Assembly: GCF_005491205.1 (NCBI RefSeq)
Contig: NZ_CP028035.1
Location: forward strand, 496,001 to 560,000
Length of the DNA stretch: 64,000 bases
Source of the DNA: Nissabacter sp. SGAir0207
GTDB taxonomy: Bacteria; Pseudomonadota; Gammaproteobacteria; Enterobacterales; Enterobacteriaceae
Direction of reading: 5' to 3'
Positions 20,911 to 32,752 of the stretch are shown here, in pieces (the first letter of the stretch is position 1; each line of letters begins with the position of its first letter). The notes under the pieces were generated by a model. That model made no database searches and had not been told where the DNA came from. It worked only from the letters and a program-made list of their open reading frames with translations. A program made the position numbers and the translations under genes.

Positions 20911-23900
20911 GCATGGACAGCACCAAGGAACTGATTTTCCAAAATGAGATGATTGCGCAGATGGTTGATCGCGGCTGGATTGTCGGTAAAGCTGACGGCT
21001 ACGATCGCGAACGCGCGCTCTATTCACAGGATGCGCTGACTTTCGTCCAAACTACGCAGCCGCAGGAGTGGGAGAAATTTACCAAAATCTATCCCACCGA
21101 CACCGAGCGCCATTTTCTTGATGTGCTGGTTGCACAGCTAAAGAAAGCGGATATCAACGCCACTGATAGGCTGTCGCGCACTTACGGCACGCTCGGTGTA
21201 TTGCGTCACGGCATCAAGAGCCATAGTGCGCGTTTTTCGTTGTGTCAGTTTAAGCCGGAGCATAACCTCAACCTGGATACGCTGGCGCGCTATAAACAGA
21301 ACATCTGCCGTATTGTGCCGGAGCTGGTTTACAGCCCGCACGCCTCAACAGCGGCGTTTGAAGAGACGGCGATCAAGGCGAAAAAGTGGCGCATCGATCT
21401 GGTGTTATTTGTGAATGGTCTGCCCATTGCGACGCTGGAGCTGAAGTCTGAATTTAAGCAGGCGGTACAAAGCGCCATTACCCAATATAAAAAAACACGT
21501 CTGCCAAAAGACCCCGGGACGAATAAAGCAGAACCGCTGCTGACATTCAAACGCGGTGCGTTGGTGCATTTTGCTGTCAGTCAGTATGAAGTCTTTATGA
21601 CGACCAAACTGGACGGCAATAACACCCTCTTCCTGCCGTTTAACAAAGGCACCAAAGAGGGCGGGGCCGGCAATGACATCCCAGAGAATGAAAACGACTA
21701 CGCCACCAGTTACCTGTGGAATGAGGTCCTGCTGCCGGACAATCTGCTTAAAATCCTCGCCAGCTTTGTGCATCTGCAAATCGAAGAGAAAGAGGACTGG
21801 CAGGGGCTGAAGTATAAAAAAGAGAGCCTGATCTTTCCGCGTTATCACCAGTGGGATGTGGTGAACAAACTGATCACGGCCACGGCAGTGGAAGGCACAG
21901 GCAATAAATACCTGATCCAGCACAGCGCGGGTTCAGGAAAATCTAACTCGATTGCCTGGACTGCCCATCAGCTTTCCCGTTTATACGATGAGAAGGGTGA
22001 GAAGCAATTTCACTCGGTGATTGTCGTTACCGACCGCACTGTGCTGGACGATCAGCTTCAGGACACCATCTACCAATTTGAGCATCAGGATGGCGTGGTC
22101 GGGCGCATCAACAAGAAAGAGGGTGAGGGTTCAAAATCGAAAAAGCTCGCCACTGCCTTGGAAAACGCACAGCCTATTATCATCGTTACCATTCAAACCT
22201 TCCCATTTGTGCTCGATGAGATTGAAAACAGCGTCAGCCTCAAGGCGCGTAAATACGCGGTGATTGCTGACGAAGCACACTCTTCCCAAAGCGGCTTAAC
22301 GGCAAGTCAGCTCAAGAAAGTGTTAATGACCGAAGAGGCTGAGCGCGAGGGCGTGAGTTCATCACAAGATAGGCTGAACGAGAACATTGCGGCACGCAAA
22401 GGCAGCGGCAATATCAACTACTACGCATTCACTGCAACACCAAAGGCGAAAACGCTGCAGTTGTTTGGCCGTCGCCCTCATCCGCTTGAGCCTGCCTCCA
22501 AAACTAACAAGCCGGAAGCGTTCCACGTTTACTCCATGCGACAGGCTATCGAAGAGGGTTTTATTCTTGATGTCCTGAAGAATTACACCAACTACAAGGT
22601 GGCCTACAAGCTGTTGCAAAAGTTGGGCGATCCAGATCGAGAAGTAGACAGTAAAAAGGCGAAAGTCAGGTTGAATCAGTGGGTGGCGCTGCACGACCAC
22701 AATGTTTCGCAAAAAGTGAAAGTGATTGTGGAGCACTATCGCAAGCATGTGATGCACTTGCTGGGCGGGCAGGCCAAGGCAATGGTGGTGACCAGTTCCC
22801 GTAAAGCAGCCGTGCGCTACAAACTCGCCTTCGATAACTATATTGCCGAAAATAAATACAATAAGATCAGCGCAATGGTGGCATTTTCCGGTGAAGTAGA
22901 ATTCCATGAAAATGACCATAACAGCCTGGCATTACTCAATAAAACCTTTACCGAAATCAATATGAACCCCAGTCTCAAAGGTCGGGATATGCGTAAAGCG
23001 TTCGATAGCGATGACTATCAAATCATGCTGGTGGCCAACAAATTCCAGACTGGTTTTGACCAACCCAAGCTCTGTGCCATGTATGTTGATAAAGCGCTAG
23101 GGGGCGTGGAGTGCGTGCAAACGCTTTCCCGGCTTAACCGCACTTATCCGGGCAAAGCAGAGTCAGGCACATTCGTGCTCGATTTCTGGAACGATCCAAA
23201 CGACATTCTCTGTGCTTTCCAACCCTACTACCAAACGGCGGAATTGACCGATGTCAGCGATCCTCAATTGGTATTCGATTTATTTGAAAAACTGCGCACC
23301 AGCGGTATTTTCCTGTGGGATGAGGTTGAGCAGTTCTGTGAAGCGTTCTTTATTAAAAACAGATCCGGTGCCGCGATCAGTAATATTTGTAAGCCAGCGG
23401 TAGAGCGCTGGAGGCAGCGTTATGCCTCTGCAATTGATGCTTATGCGCTGGCAAAAGAGATGTTTGAGCGGACAAAAAAATGCGGCGACGTAGTGTTGAT
23501 CACTAATGCAGAAAACAGCTTCAAGGCTTGTAAGCAGGAAAAAGACAAACTGGATATCTTCAAAAAGGATCTTGGCAGCTTTGTTCGCTTTTATGAGTTC
23601 ATGTCGCAGATTGTCGATTACGATGATAGGAATCTTGAGAAATTGAGCCTGTTCGCCCGCCACCTGCGCCCGCTGCTCCATGAGCAACAAGTGGAAGAGG
23701 ATGAGGTTGATTTAAGTAATGTGGAGATGAGCCATTACCGGTTATCCAAGCTCCATGAGCAGCACCTGAAATTACAAGAATCCTCTGAAGAATATAAAAT
23801 AAATCCAGTCAATGACGTAGGTACAGCAAAACCAAAAAATACAAAAGAAGAGTTTTTGTCGCAAATTTTGGCACGTTTAAATGACCTGTTTATCACCGAC

Positions 23901-24155
23901 AATCTTACTGATAAAGACATGATCAACTACGCCTTCACCGTGCGGGATAAATTATCAGAAAACCAGGCGGTAATGACGCAGATTGCCAACAATACGCGCG
24001 AGCAGGCGATGCTAGGGGATTTCCCGAAAGCCATTGATGATGCCGTGATGGACAGCAACGATGCGCAACAGGAGATGATGATGCAGTATCTGTCGAATCC
24101 GGAGCTTGCCAGAGGCTTTGCCCGCGTGGTGTTTGATATGTTGAAAGGGGCTTAG
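20907..24155 (+). CDS. hsdR: Type I restriction-modification system, restriction subunit HsdR
   Basis: A 1082-residue DNA translocase and endonuclease. The nuclease motif is RIDLVLFVNGLPIATLELK with D164, E178 and K180. The translocase has Walker A AGSGKS at about 341-346, DEAH at 455-458, the following TATPK motif, and QTGFDQP in the second helicase lobe. A C-terminal helical domain that contacts the methyltransferase makes up the last 250 residues. The length is normal and no frameshift is seen, so the system looks intact. Its ATG overlaps the hsdS stop (ATGA). A weak terminator follows, then tRNA-Ile on the other strand. Confidence 0.94.
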   Translation: MSMDSTKELIFQNEMIAQMVDRGWIVGKADGYDRERALYSQDALTFVQTTQPQEWEKFTKIYPTDTERHFLDVLVAQLKKADINATDRLSRTYGTLGVLRHGIKSHSARFSLCQFKPEHNLNLDTLARYKQNICRIVPELVYSPHASTAAFEETAIKAKKWRIDLVLFVNGLPIATLELKSEFKQAVQSAITQYKKTRLPKDPGTNKAEPLLTFKRGALVHFAVSQYEVFMTTKLDGNNTLFLPFNKGTKEGGAGNDIPENENDYATSYLWNEVLLPDNLLKILASFVHLQIEEKEDWQGLKYKKESLIFPRYHQWDVVNKLITATAVEGTGNKYLIQHSAGSGKSNSIAWTAHQLSRLYDEKGEKQFHSVIVVTDRTVLDDQLQDTIYQFEHQDGVVGRINKKEGEGSKSKKLATALENAQPIIIVTIQTFPFVLDEIENSVSLKARKYAVIADEAHSSQSGLTASQLKKVLMTEEAEREGVSSSQDRLNENIAARKGSGNINYYAFTATPKAKTLQLFGRRPHPLEPASKTNKPEAFHVYSMRQAIEEGFILDVLKNYTNYKVAYKLLQKLGDPDREVDSKKAKVRLNQWVALHDHNVSQKVKVIVEHYRKHVMHLLGGQAKAMVVTSSRKAAVRYKLAFDNYIAENKYNKISAMVAFSGEVEFHENDHNSLALLNKTFTEINMNPSLKGRDMRKAFDSDDYQIMLVANKFQTGFDQPKLCAMYVDKALGGVECVQTLSRLNRTYPGKAESGTFVLDFWNDPNDILCAFQPYYQTAELTDVSDPQLVFDLFEKLRTSGIFLWDEVEQFCEAFFIKNRSGAAISNICKPAVERWRQRYASAIDAYALAKEMFERTKKCGDVVLITNAENSFKACKQEKDKLDIFKKDLGSFVRFYEFMSQIVDYDDRNLEKLSLFARHLRPLLHEQQVEEDEVDLSNVEMSHYRLSKLHEQHLKLQESSEEYKINPVNDVGTAKPKNTKEEFLSQILARLNDLFITDNLTDKDMINYAFTVRDKLSENQAVMTQIANNTREQAMLGDFPKAIDDAVMDSNDAQQEMMMQYLSNPELARGFARVVFDMLKGA

Positions 24156-24161
24156 ACAATG

Positions 24162-24183
24162 AAGGGCTGATAGAACCCTTTTA
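24162..24183 (+). terminator. Weak terminator after hsdR
   Basis: AAGGG pairs with CCCTT across CTGATAGAA and runs into TTTT, 7 nt past the hsdR stop. Confidence 0.45.
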
Positions 24184-24282
24184 ATCTGCTGTAGGAAAAG
24201 CGTTCAGTGTGAATGAATTCTTATATGTGTCATCAAGAGTGAATTTATATAGCCTCATATCTCTCTTACAGCGAATCCAAAC

Positions 24283-24317
24283 GAAAAGGACTTAGCCAGT
24301 TTCCTGTCTAAGTCCTT
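24283..24317 (-). terminator. Terminator of the tRNA-Ile gene
   Basis: On the minus strand AAGGACTTAG pairs with CTAAGTCCTT across a 12-nt loop and ends in TTTT, just downstream of the tRNA 3' end. Confidence 0.8.
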
Positions 24318-24325
24318 GATAAATT

Positions 24326-24401
24326 TGGTGGCCCCTGTTGGGTTTGAACCAACGACCAAGCGATTATGAGTCGCCTGCTCTAACCACTGAGCTAAGGGGC
24401 C
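24326..24401 (-). tRNA. ileX: tRNA-Ile (anticodon CAU, lysidine-modified type)
   Basis: A 76-nt tRNA with encoded CCA. It begins GGCCCCTTAGCTCAGTGG, has the anticodon loop around CTCATAA (anticodon CAT) and ends GGGGCCACCA. The sequence is nearly that of E. coli ileX, whose CAU anticodon is changed to lysidine-AU by TilS to read AUA. It would be mistaken for tRNA-Met on anticodon alone. Its place beside mug and rpoD is also as in E. coli. The type I restriction operon lies immediately on its 3' side. Confidence 0.95.
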
Positions 24402-24411
24402 GGGCGGCGTG

Positions 24412-24441
24412 ATTATACGGCAGTTGGGCGCGGCAGGTCTA
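24412..24441 (-). promoter_or_regulatory. Promoter of the tRNA-Ile gene
   Basis: A perfect TATAAT on the minus strand (24417-24412) is followed by a GC-rich discriminator before the tRNA, typical of stringently controlled promoters. The -35 is weak. Confidence 0.5.
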
Positions 24442-24545
24442 CTGTCCACTGCCCGGATGGCGGTTTTCTGCACAGAATAGCGTGTTGTATTCCCTGCAAC
24501 TTTTTGCGATAACCGGGGATTATGTCTTACTGTGGGAGCATCATG

Positions 24546-25043
24546 ATGAAGGATATCCTGGACGATCACTTGCAGGTGCTGTTCTGCGGCATCAATCCCG
24601 GCCTGTCGACCGCGCACCACGGCTTTCACTTCGCCAATGGCAATAACCGCTTCTGGAAAGTGATTCATCTGGCAGGCTTTACTGAGCGTCAGTTGAAGCC
24701 TGAGGAGGAGCAGCATCTGCTGGATACCGGCTGCGGCATCACCCGTCTGGTGGATCGGCCGACGGTCGAGGCCACGGAGCTGTCGCGCGCGGAGCTGCGG
24801 CAGGGTGGGGAGGCGTTGCGGGAGAAGGTGATGCGCCACCAGCCGCGGGCGTTGGCGGTGCTGGGCAAGCAGGCTTATGCCAGCGCCTTCGGCGTGCGCA
24901 AGGCACCCTGGGGGCGTCAGGAGATTATGCTGGGTGACACGCAAGTGTGGGTGCTGCCCAACCCCAGCGGGTTGAACCGCGCTACGCTGGAGGAGCTGGT
25001 AGAGGCCTACCGCGCGCTGAAACAGGCGCTGGCGGAAGCATAA
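24546..25043 (+). CDS. mug: G/U mismatch-specific uracil-DNA glycosylase Mug
   Basis: A 165-residue DNA repair enzyme removing uracil and ethenocytosine opposite guanine. The active-site motif GINPGLS is near residue 16, and the insertion-wedge motif NPSGLNR near residue 140. The start at 24546 (MKDILDDH) has GGGAG 7 nt before it and matches the E. coli length; ATG codons at 24522 and 24543 are also open. The gene is divergent from ileX and convergent with rpoD, sharing a bidirectional terminator with it. Confidence 0.93.
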   Translation: MKDILDDHLQVLFCGINPGLSTAHHGFHFANGNNRFWKVIHLAGFTERQLKPEEEQHLLDTGCGITRLVDRPTVEATELSRAELRQGGEALREKVMRHQPRALAVLGKQAYASAFGVRKAPWGRQEIMLGDTQVWVLPNPSGLNRATLEELVEAYRALKQALAEA

Positions 25044-25063
25044 GGCCAGCAGCAGACAGGCAT

Positions 25064-25092
25064 AAAAAAAGCCCCTCGCGGGGCTTTTTTAT
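25064..25092. terminator. Bidirectional terminator between mug and rpoD
   Basis: AAAAAAAGCCCCTCGCGGGGCTTTTTT is a GC stem flanked by A and T tracts, so it can stop transcripts from both sides. Confidence 0.9.
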
Positions 25093-25110
25093 TGGCGGGG
25101 CAGCGGGCGA

Positions 25111-26952
<1,842 letters not shown>

Positions 26953-27063
26953 AAGACGGTATCCACACTTCAGAGTATTGGGGTTGGTGTCGGTCGGCGA
27001 AACCGCCAACGATAACATTTGGGGCGTTTTTGTTGTTGCCGCGGCCCGCTATGGCGGCATCGC

Positions 27064-27080
27064 GCGGGGCGTCGCCCCGC
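27064..27080 (-). other. Hairpin between dnaG and rpoD
   Basis: GCGGGGCGACGCCCCGC is a strong palindrome in the 157-nt gap, without a T-tract. It may be a processing or stability site of the operon mRNA rather than a terminator. Confidence 0.4.
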
Positions 27081-27109
27081 TATATATCGGCACTTAAGCC
27101 GTCAGAGAT

Positions 27110-28858
27110 TCACTTTTTTTTCGCCAGCACCTGGTTGAGAGACTGAACTTCTTCCCGCTCTTCGGTGCTCAAACCGTGCGTCCGGGCGCGCGCAATGAGC
27201 GTCTCCAGCCGCTGCTCCAGAATGGAGTCATACAAGCTGGCTAACGTATCCACAAATGTTTGCTCAACCATATCCTCTACGATCATGTGGTTCCATGTCG
27301 CCAGGATTTCAAGTTGCTGGCTGTACTTATTGTCGCGGTACTGCTCGAGTAACTGGCCAGTGGTCAGGCCCGGCTGCGCCAGACAGGTCTCCACCAGTTC
27401 GATAAACAGATCCAGCCCCGCGAGGCCAGCCTGCTCCACGCCCTCAAGGGAGGGGATCAGCGTCGCCAGCCGGGGATTCTGTACCAGTAATCCTATCAGT
27501 ATACGCATGGTTGTGCGTTTTAGCTGGGGCGCCTGATAGCTATTTGCGCTCTCCGCCTGTTTGGGCAGCAGCTTCTCCAGCTGGCTGTCGTCCAGAATGC
27601 CCAGCTTGTGGCCGAGCTGCTGGCGCAGGTAGAGCCGCAGGGTTTCGCCCGGCACTTGCCCAATCAGCGGCAGCGCCAGGGTGCTCAACTTGGCACGCCC
27701 GTCAGGGCTGCTCAAGTCCACCTGCGGCAGCAGCGTCTCAAACAGGAAAGTGGAGAGCGGCTGGGCCTGCTCCATACGCTGCTCAAACGCCGCCTTGCCC
27801 TCTTTGCGGATCAGGGTGTCCGGGTCTTCGCCATCGGGCAGGAACATAAAGCGCAGCTGGCGGCCATCGTTCAGGTAGGGCAGGGCCGTCTCCAGCGCAC
27901 GCCAGGCAGCCTCACGGCCCGCGCGGTCACCGTCATAGCAGCAGACCACGTTATCCGTGGCGCGGAACATCAGCTGGATATGGTCGGCGGTGGTGGAGGT
28001 GCCAAGCGAGGCCACGGCATAGTCGATGCCGAACTGCGCCAGCGCCACCACGTCCATATACCCCTCGACGACCAGCAGCCGCGACAGGGTCGGGTGGCTC
28101 TTCTGCGCCTCATACAGGCCGAACAGCTGGCGGCCCTTATGGAAAATCTCGGTCTCCGGCGAGTTGAGATACTTCGGCATCCCGTCGCCCAGCACCCGGC
28201 CGCCAAAGGCAATGACGCGGCCGCGCTTGTCGCGGATCGGGAACATCACCCGCTCGCGGAAACGGTCGTAGGTGCGCCCCTGATCATTCTTGACCAACAT
28301 GCCAGCGTCATTCAGCGCGGTACGGCTCTCGCTGTCGCGGCCAAAGCGTTTGAGGGCGTTGTCCCAGCCGGCGGGGGCGAAACCGATGGCAAAGTGCTGC
28401 ACGATCTCCTGGCTCAGGCCGCGCTGTTGCAGGTAGTCGCGTGCGGCTTGCCCGTTGGGCTGGCCCAGAGCGTGCTGGTAGAAGGCGCTCAGCTGCTCCA
28501 TCAACTGGTAGAGGCTCTGGCGCTGGTGGCGCTCAATCTGGCTTGGGCCGGAGCCGGCCTCGTAGGGCACTTCCAGCCCCTGCATGGTCGCCAGCTCCTC
28601 AATGCTCTCGACAAACTCCAGCCTGTCGTAGTTCATCAGGAAGTCGATGGCGTTGCCGTGCGCGCCGCAGCCGAAACAGTGATAGAACTGCTTGTCGCCG
28701 TTGACGGTGAAGGAGGGGGTTTTCTCATTGTGGAACGGGCAGCACGCGTGGTAGTTCTTGCCCTGCTTTTTGAGCTTCACCCTGGCATCGATCAGATCGA
28801 CGATGTCAACGCGCGCCAGCAGGTCATTGATAAATACACGCGGAATTCGTCCAGCCAT
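27110..28858 (-). CDS. dnaG: DNA primase DnaG
   Basis: A 582-residue primase that lays RNA primers at the replication fork. The N-terminal zinc-binding domain shows CPFHNEKTPSF and YHCFGCGAHG (zinc ligands C40, H43, C61, C64). The central TOPRIM domain carries LLVVEGYMDVVALAQFG and the CYDGDRAGREAAWRA acidic motif. The C-terminal helicase-interaction domain follows. The open frame extends 20 codons further, but MAGRIPRVFINDLL at 28858 is the family start. It follows rpsU after the partial terminator T1. Confidence 0.98.
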   Translation of the reverse strand: MAGRIPRVFINDLLARVDIVDLIDARVKLKKQGKNYHACCPFHNEKTPSFTVNGDKQFYHCFGCGAHGNAIDFLMNYDRLEFVESIEELATMQGLEVPYEAGSGPSQIERHQRQSLYQLMEQLSAFYQHALGQPNGQAARDYLQQRGLSQEIVQHFAIGFAPAGWDNALKRFGRDSESRTALNDAGMLVKNDQGRTYDRFRERVMFPIRDKRGRVIAFGGRVLGDGMPKYLNSPETEIFHKGRQLFGLYEAQKSHPTLSRLLVVEGYMDVVALAQFGIDYAVASLGTSTTADHIQLMFRATDNVVCCYDGDRAGREAAWRALETALPYLNDGRQLRFMFLPDGEDPDTLIRKEGKAAFEQRMEQAQPLSTFLFETLLPQVDLSSPDGRAKLSTLALPLIGQVPGETLRLYLRQQLGHKLGILDDSQLEKLLPKQAESANSYQAPQLKRTTMRILIGLLVQNPRLATLIPSLEGVEQAGLAGLDLFIELVETCLAQPGLTTGQLLEQYRDNKYSQQLEILATWNHMIVEDMVEQTFVDTLASLYDSILEQRLETLIARARTHGLSTEEREEVQSLNQVLAKKK

Positions 28859-28884
28859 AAGCCCCTTGCTCACCAGCCTATAAA

Positions 28885-28922
28885 CGAGAACAAGCCGCGC
28901 ATTCCTTTCGGAAAGCACGGCC
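28885..28922 (-). terminator. Partial terminator T1 between rpsU and dnaG
   Basis: On the minus strand GGCCGTGCTTTCC pairs with GGAATGCGCGGC and is followed by TTGTTCTCGTT. It matches the leaky terminator that lowers dnaG expression relative to rpsU in E. coli. Confidence 0.75.
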
Positions 28923-28994
28923 TTAAGATACTACTACTCAGTCTGCGCGTTTTTCGTAATGACTAAATCACGCTGGGGAGTGATCCCCAAAAAC

Positions 28995-29222
<228 letters not shown>

Positions 29223-29281
29223 TCAATAAAATCGGTTTGTCGCTGGCCTGTTGGCGCCAGCCATTTTCAAAATGGTGCGGA

Positions 29282-29311
29282 ATTTTACTTCAATGGATGC
29301 TGCTTTGTAAA
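29282..29311 (-). promoter_or_regulatory. rpsU operon promoter P2
   Basis: TTTACA (29311-29306), an 18-bp spacer and TAAAAT (29287-29282) on the minus strand, in the same sequence context as E. coli P2. Confidence 0.7.
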
Positions 29312-29377
29312 GCACCACAGCAAATTGGAATGGGCCGGGCAGGCCAGCGGATGCGCGCATTTTTGCGCAAGGCGATG

Positions 29378-29406
29378 ATTATATACCAATCAATCCGTAA
29401 AGCCCG
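29378..29406 (-). promoter_or_regulatory. rpsU operon promoter P1
   Basis: TGGTATATAAT on the minus strand gives an extended -10 type element (TATAAT at 29383-29378). The -35 is poor. Confidence 0.45.
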
Positions 29407-29563
29407 CGATTAATCGATTTTGGCCGCTGATTTCTGCCGCCCCGGCAGGGCGCTCAGGCGGGGCGGGCAGGGGCTGGCGGGGTGTTGGCGGCGGGCGGAT
29501 AGTGGTAAACTGCCCGCCGCGCCGCCCGCGTCGGGGCGCCGTACGAAACAGGTGGAAGAGGCA

Positions 29564-30577
29564 ATGCGCGTATTAGGTATCGAAACGTCCTGCGATGAGA
29601 CCGGCATCGCAATCTATGATGATCAACAGGGCCTGCTGGCCAACCAGTTGTACAGCCAGGTGAAATTGCATGCGGACTACGGCGGCGTGGTGCCGGAGCT
29701 GGCTTCGCGTGACCACGTCCGCAAGACGGTGCCGTTGATTCAGGAGGCGCTGCGTGAGGCTGGGCTGGAGGGCCGTGACATTGACGCGGTAGCCTACACC
29801 GCCGGGCCGGGGCTGGTGGGCGCGCTGCTGGTTGGGGCGACCGTCGGCCGCTCTCTTGCCTTCGCCTGGAATGTGCCGGCAGTGCCGGTACACCACATGG
29901 AGGGCCACCTGCTGGCGCCGATGCTGGAGGATAACCCGCCCTCGTTCCCGTTCGTGGCGCTGCTGGTCTCTGGCGGCCATACCCAGCTTATCAGCGTGAC
30001 CGGCATTGGCGAGTACCGCCTGCTGGGCGAATCGATTGATGACGCGGCGGGTGAGGCTTTCGACAAGACCGCCAAGCTGCTGGGGCTGGACTACCCCGGT
30101 GGGCCGATGCTGTCGAAGATGGCACAGCAGGGCGAAGCGGGGCGCTTCACCTTCCCCCGGCCGATGACCGACCGGCCGGGGCTGGATTTCAGCTTCTCCG
30201 GCCTGAAGACCTTTGCCGCCAACACCATCCGTGGCAATGGTAGCGACGACCAGACGCGTGCCGACATCGCCCGCGCCTTTGAGGACGCAGTGGTGGACAC
30301 CCTGGCGATCAAGTGCAAACGGGCGCTGGATGAGACCGGCTTCTCGCGGCTGGTGATGGCCGGTGGCGTGAGCGCCAACCGCACCCTGCGCGCCAGGCTG
30401 GCGGAGATGATGCAGAAACGCCGTGGTGAGGTGTTCTACGCCCGTCCGGAGTTCTGCACTGACAACGGCGCGATGATTGCCTACGCGGGCATGGTGCGCC
30501 TGAAGGCGGGCAACACCGGCGGGCTGGGCATCAGCGTGCGCCCACGCTGGCCGCTGGCGGAGCTGCCGCCGGTCTGA
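29564..30577 (+). CDS. tsaD: tRNA threonylcarbamoyladenosine transferase TsaD
   Basis: A 337-residue ASKHA-fold enzyme that, with TsaB and TsaE, transfers the threonylcarbamoyl group to A37 of ANN-decoding tRNAs. [20 protein letters not shown] opens the protein; the metal site HHMEGH lies near 110-115; further signatures are SGGHTQL and [10 protein letters not shown]. Length equals the E. coli enzyme. A long frame open upstream is a GC artefact; ATG 29564 has GGAAGAG in front and gives the family start. It is divergent from rpsU and ends at a strong bidirectional terminator. Confidence 0.97.
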   Translation: MRVLGIETSCDETGIAIYDDQQGLLANQLYSQVKLHADYGGVVPELASRDHVRKTVPLIQEALREAGLEGRDIDAVAYTAGPGLVGALLVGATVGRSLAFAWNVPAVPVHHMEGHLLAPMLEDNPPSFPFVALLVSGGHTQLISVTGIGEYRLLGESIDDAAGEAFDKTAKLLGLDYPGGPMLSKMAQQGEAGRFTFPRPMTDRPGLDFSFSGLKTFAANTIRGNGSDDQTRADIARAFEDAVVDTLAIKCKRALDETGFSRLVMAGGVSANRTLRARLAEMMQKRRGEVFYARPEFCTDNGAMIAYAGMVRLKAGNTGGLGISVRPRWPLAELPPV

Positions 30578-30616
30578 TTGCCATAAGGTGCCGCCACGTT
30601 GGCGGCCGCCCAAAGA

Positions 30617-30651
30617 AAAAGCGCCGGGCTTTCGCACCGGCGCTTTTTTTA
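30617..30651. terminator. Bidirectional terminator between tsaD and mqo
   Basis: AAAAAGCGCCGG...CCGGCGCTTTTTTT stem with A and T tracts on either side, between two convergent genes. Confidence 0.9.
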
Positions 30652-30686
30652 TGCCCCAACCGCGTGGGCTGGGGCAGGGGGTTGGC

Positions 30687-32330
30687 TTACAGCGCCATAT
30701 CTTTGGCAGCGCTGTCAGGCACTGGCGCGCTGTTGGTCGCCGCGGCCGGGGCAGTTGCCATGCCTTGCGGGATCATCGGCGGCGGATCCAGTTGCAGGGT
30801 CTGGCTGGTGTACTGCCACTCCTGCTCGGTCAGCTGCGGGTTACCGTTCAGCTTCTGGCCGTAGGTCGGGATGATCTGGTGCATCTTGGCCTGCCACTCC
30901 GGCGTAGCCAGCTTGTCTTTGAAGACGGTTTGCAGCAGTTTCACCATGATCGGCGGAGCAGTGGAGGCACCCGGAGAGGCACCCAGCAGCGCGGCGATGG
31001 AGCCATCCTGCGCGCTGACAATCTCGGTGCCCAGACGCAGCACGCCGCCTTTCTCTTCGTCACGCTTGATGATCTGCACACGCTGGCCAGCCTGCCACAG
31101 GCGCCAATCTTCTTTGCGCGCTTCCGGGAAGTACTCTTTCAGCGCTTCATAGCGGTCGTCGTCAGAGAGCATCAGCTGGCCCGCCAGGTACTCCACCAGG
31201 GAGAACTCGTCGATGCCCACGTGCATCATCGGTACGACGTTATGCATGTTGGTGCTGCGCGCCAGATCCCACAGGGAGCCTTGCTTCAGGAATTTGGTGG
31301 AGAAGGTCGCGAACGGCCCGAACAGCAGCACGCGCTTGCCATCCAGCATACGGGTATCCAGGTGCGGAACGGACATCGGCGGGGAGCCAACGGATGCCTT
31401 GCCATATACCTTCGCCAGGTGCTTGTTCACCACGTCCGGGTTCTCGGTCACCAGGAAGGAGCCGCCGACCGGGAAGCCCGCGTAGTTCTTGGATTCCGGG
31501 ATGCCGGATTTTTGCAGCAGCGGCAGGGCCGCGCCGCCGGCACCGATGAAGACGAACTTCGCATCGATCGCGCGCTCTTCGCCGTCATGCTTCAGGTCAG
31601 CCACGGTGACGTGCCAGGTGTTATCCGGGTTGCGCTTCAGGTCACGCACTTCGGTGGAGAGGTTCAGCTTAAAGTTCGGCTTCTGCTCCAGATTGTGCAC
31701 GTACTGACGGGTAATTTCGCCGAAGTTGACGTCGGTGCCGATCGGCATCCAGGTCGCGGCCACTTTCTGTTTCGGGTCGCGGCCATCCATCACCAGCGGG
31801 ATCCACTTCTGGATCTGAGCCGGATCGTCAGAGTACTGCATGCCCTGGAACAGGGTGCTCTTTTGCAGCGCAAGGTAGCGCTTGTGCAGGTAGTCGACGT
31901 TCTCGTCGCCCCAGACAAAGCTCATGTGCGGCGTGGAGTTAATAAAGGAGTGCGGGTTTTTCAGCACGCCCTGCTTAACCTGCCAGGAGAAGAATTGACG
32001 GGTGATCTGGAAACCTTCGTTGATCTCGACGGCTTTGGAAATATCGATCTCACCGTTATCTTTTTCCGGTGTGTAGTTCATCTCTGCCAAGGCAGAGTGA
32101 CCCGTACCGGCGTTGTTCCAGCCATTGGAACTCTCTTGCGCCACGCCATCCAGGCGCTCGACCATGGTCATCGACCAATCTGGCTCCAGCTCATTCAGGA
32201 AGGTACCGAGGGTGGCGCTCATAATACCGCCGCCAATCAACAGCACGTCCACTTTCTGAGTTTCAGCTGCCATCAGGCTGCTGCTGAACAGCATGGAGGA
32301 ACACAATACCGCAACAACTTTTCTTTTCAT
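30687..32330 (-). CDS. mqo: Malate:quinone oxidoreductase Mqo
   Basis: A 547-residue FAD enzyme that oxidises malate to oxaloacetate and passes electrons to quinone at the cytoplasmic membrane. The FAD-binding start [19 protein letters not shown] lies at residues 27-45, preceded by a hydrophobic signal-like N-terminus that E. coli Mqo also has. Conserved stretches include [14 protein letters not shown] and GASPGAS near the end. It is convergent with tsaD. The gallate cluster begins about 420 bp upstream; its final products, pyruvate and oxaloacetate, enter the same central pathway, but this does not prove a functional link. Confidence 0.95.
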   Translation of the reverse strand: MKRKVVAVLCSSMLFSSSLMAAETQKVDVLLIGGGIMSATLGTFLNELEPDWSMTMVERLDGVAQESSNGWNNAGTGHSALAEMNYTPEKDNGEIDISKAVEINEGFQITRQFFSWQVKQGVLKNPHSFINSTPHMSFVWGDENVDYLHKRYLALQKSTLFQGMQYSDDPAQIQKWIPLVMDGRDPKQKVAATWMPIGTDVNFGEITRQYVHNLEQKPNFKLNLSTEVRDLKRNPDNTWHVTVADLKHDGEERAIDAKFVFIGAGGAALPLLQKSGIPESKNYAGFPVGGSFLVTENPDVVNKHLAKVYGKASVGSPPMSVPHLDTRMLDGKRVLLFGPFATFSTKFLKQGSLWDLARSTNMHNVVPMMHVGIDEFSLVEYLAGQLMLSDDDRYEALKEYFPEARKEDWRLWQAGQRVQIIKRDEEKGGVLRLGTEIVSAQDGSIAALLGASPGASTAPPIMVKLLQTVFKDKLATPEWQAKMHQIIPTYGQKLNGNPQLTEQEWQYTSQTLQLDPPPMIPQGMATAPAAATNSAPVPDSAAKDMAL

Positions 32331-32752
32331 TACCGCTACCTTGCCAGAACCTATTCAATAAAAAGCTTACTTATCAATAGCATGAAAACGACCCTCAAGG
32401 CAGGAGGGGCCTTTTGAAGATATGATAACGACGAAGCAAATGTGTAACTTTTTTACAACGCGGCGGAATATATCATTTAACAGGTGAAGAATTAAAGCGG
32501 CTTTGCATTTAAAAAACGCAATAAGTCAATAAACATTCAGTAAATAAGGTTAATTAAGGAAGGGGTATGTCACTTTGATAAGCGAAATAATTAGAACAGA
32601 ATAGGGCATATAGTGAAAGAGAAGATGAAAATAACGCAGAAATAAAGGTTAACGTTTGCGGCGACTATTTCACCAGTGGCGGCGGCCCGCCAAAATATAG
32701 CGTCCGCCGTCAGGTTAATCTAATGTTATTTTAATGTGAAATAATGTTGCGC
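32331..32752. other. AT-rich intergenic region before mqo (about 420 bp)
   Basis: No gene seen. It should hold the mqo promoter and the end of the gallate transcript, but no clear terminator was found. GTTAATTAAGG at 32549-32559 resembles an ArcA box (9 of 11 positions), plausible for a respiratory gene but weak on its own. Confidence 0.4.

Noticed and set aside
29245..29262. CTG...CAG palindrome near rpsU as a LexA box
   Set aside because: The arms are separated by 12 bases instead of 10 and the inner sequence does not resemble the SOS box.
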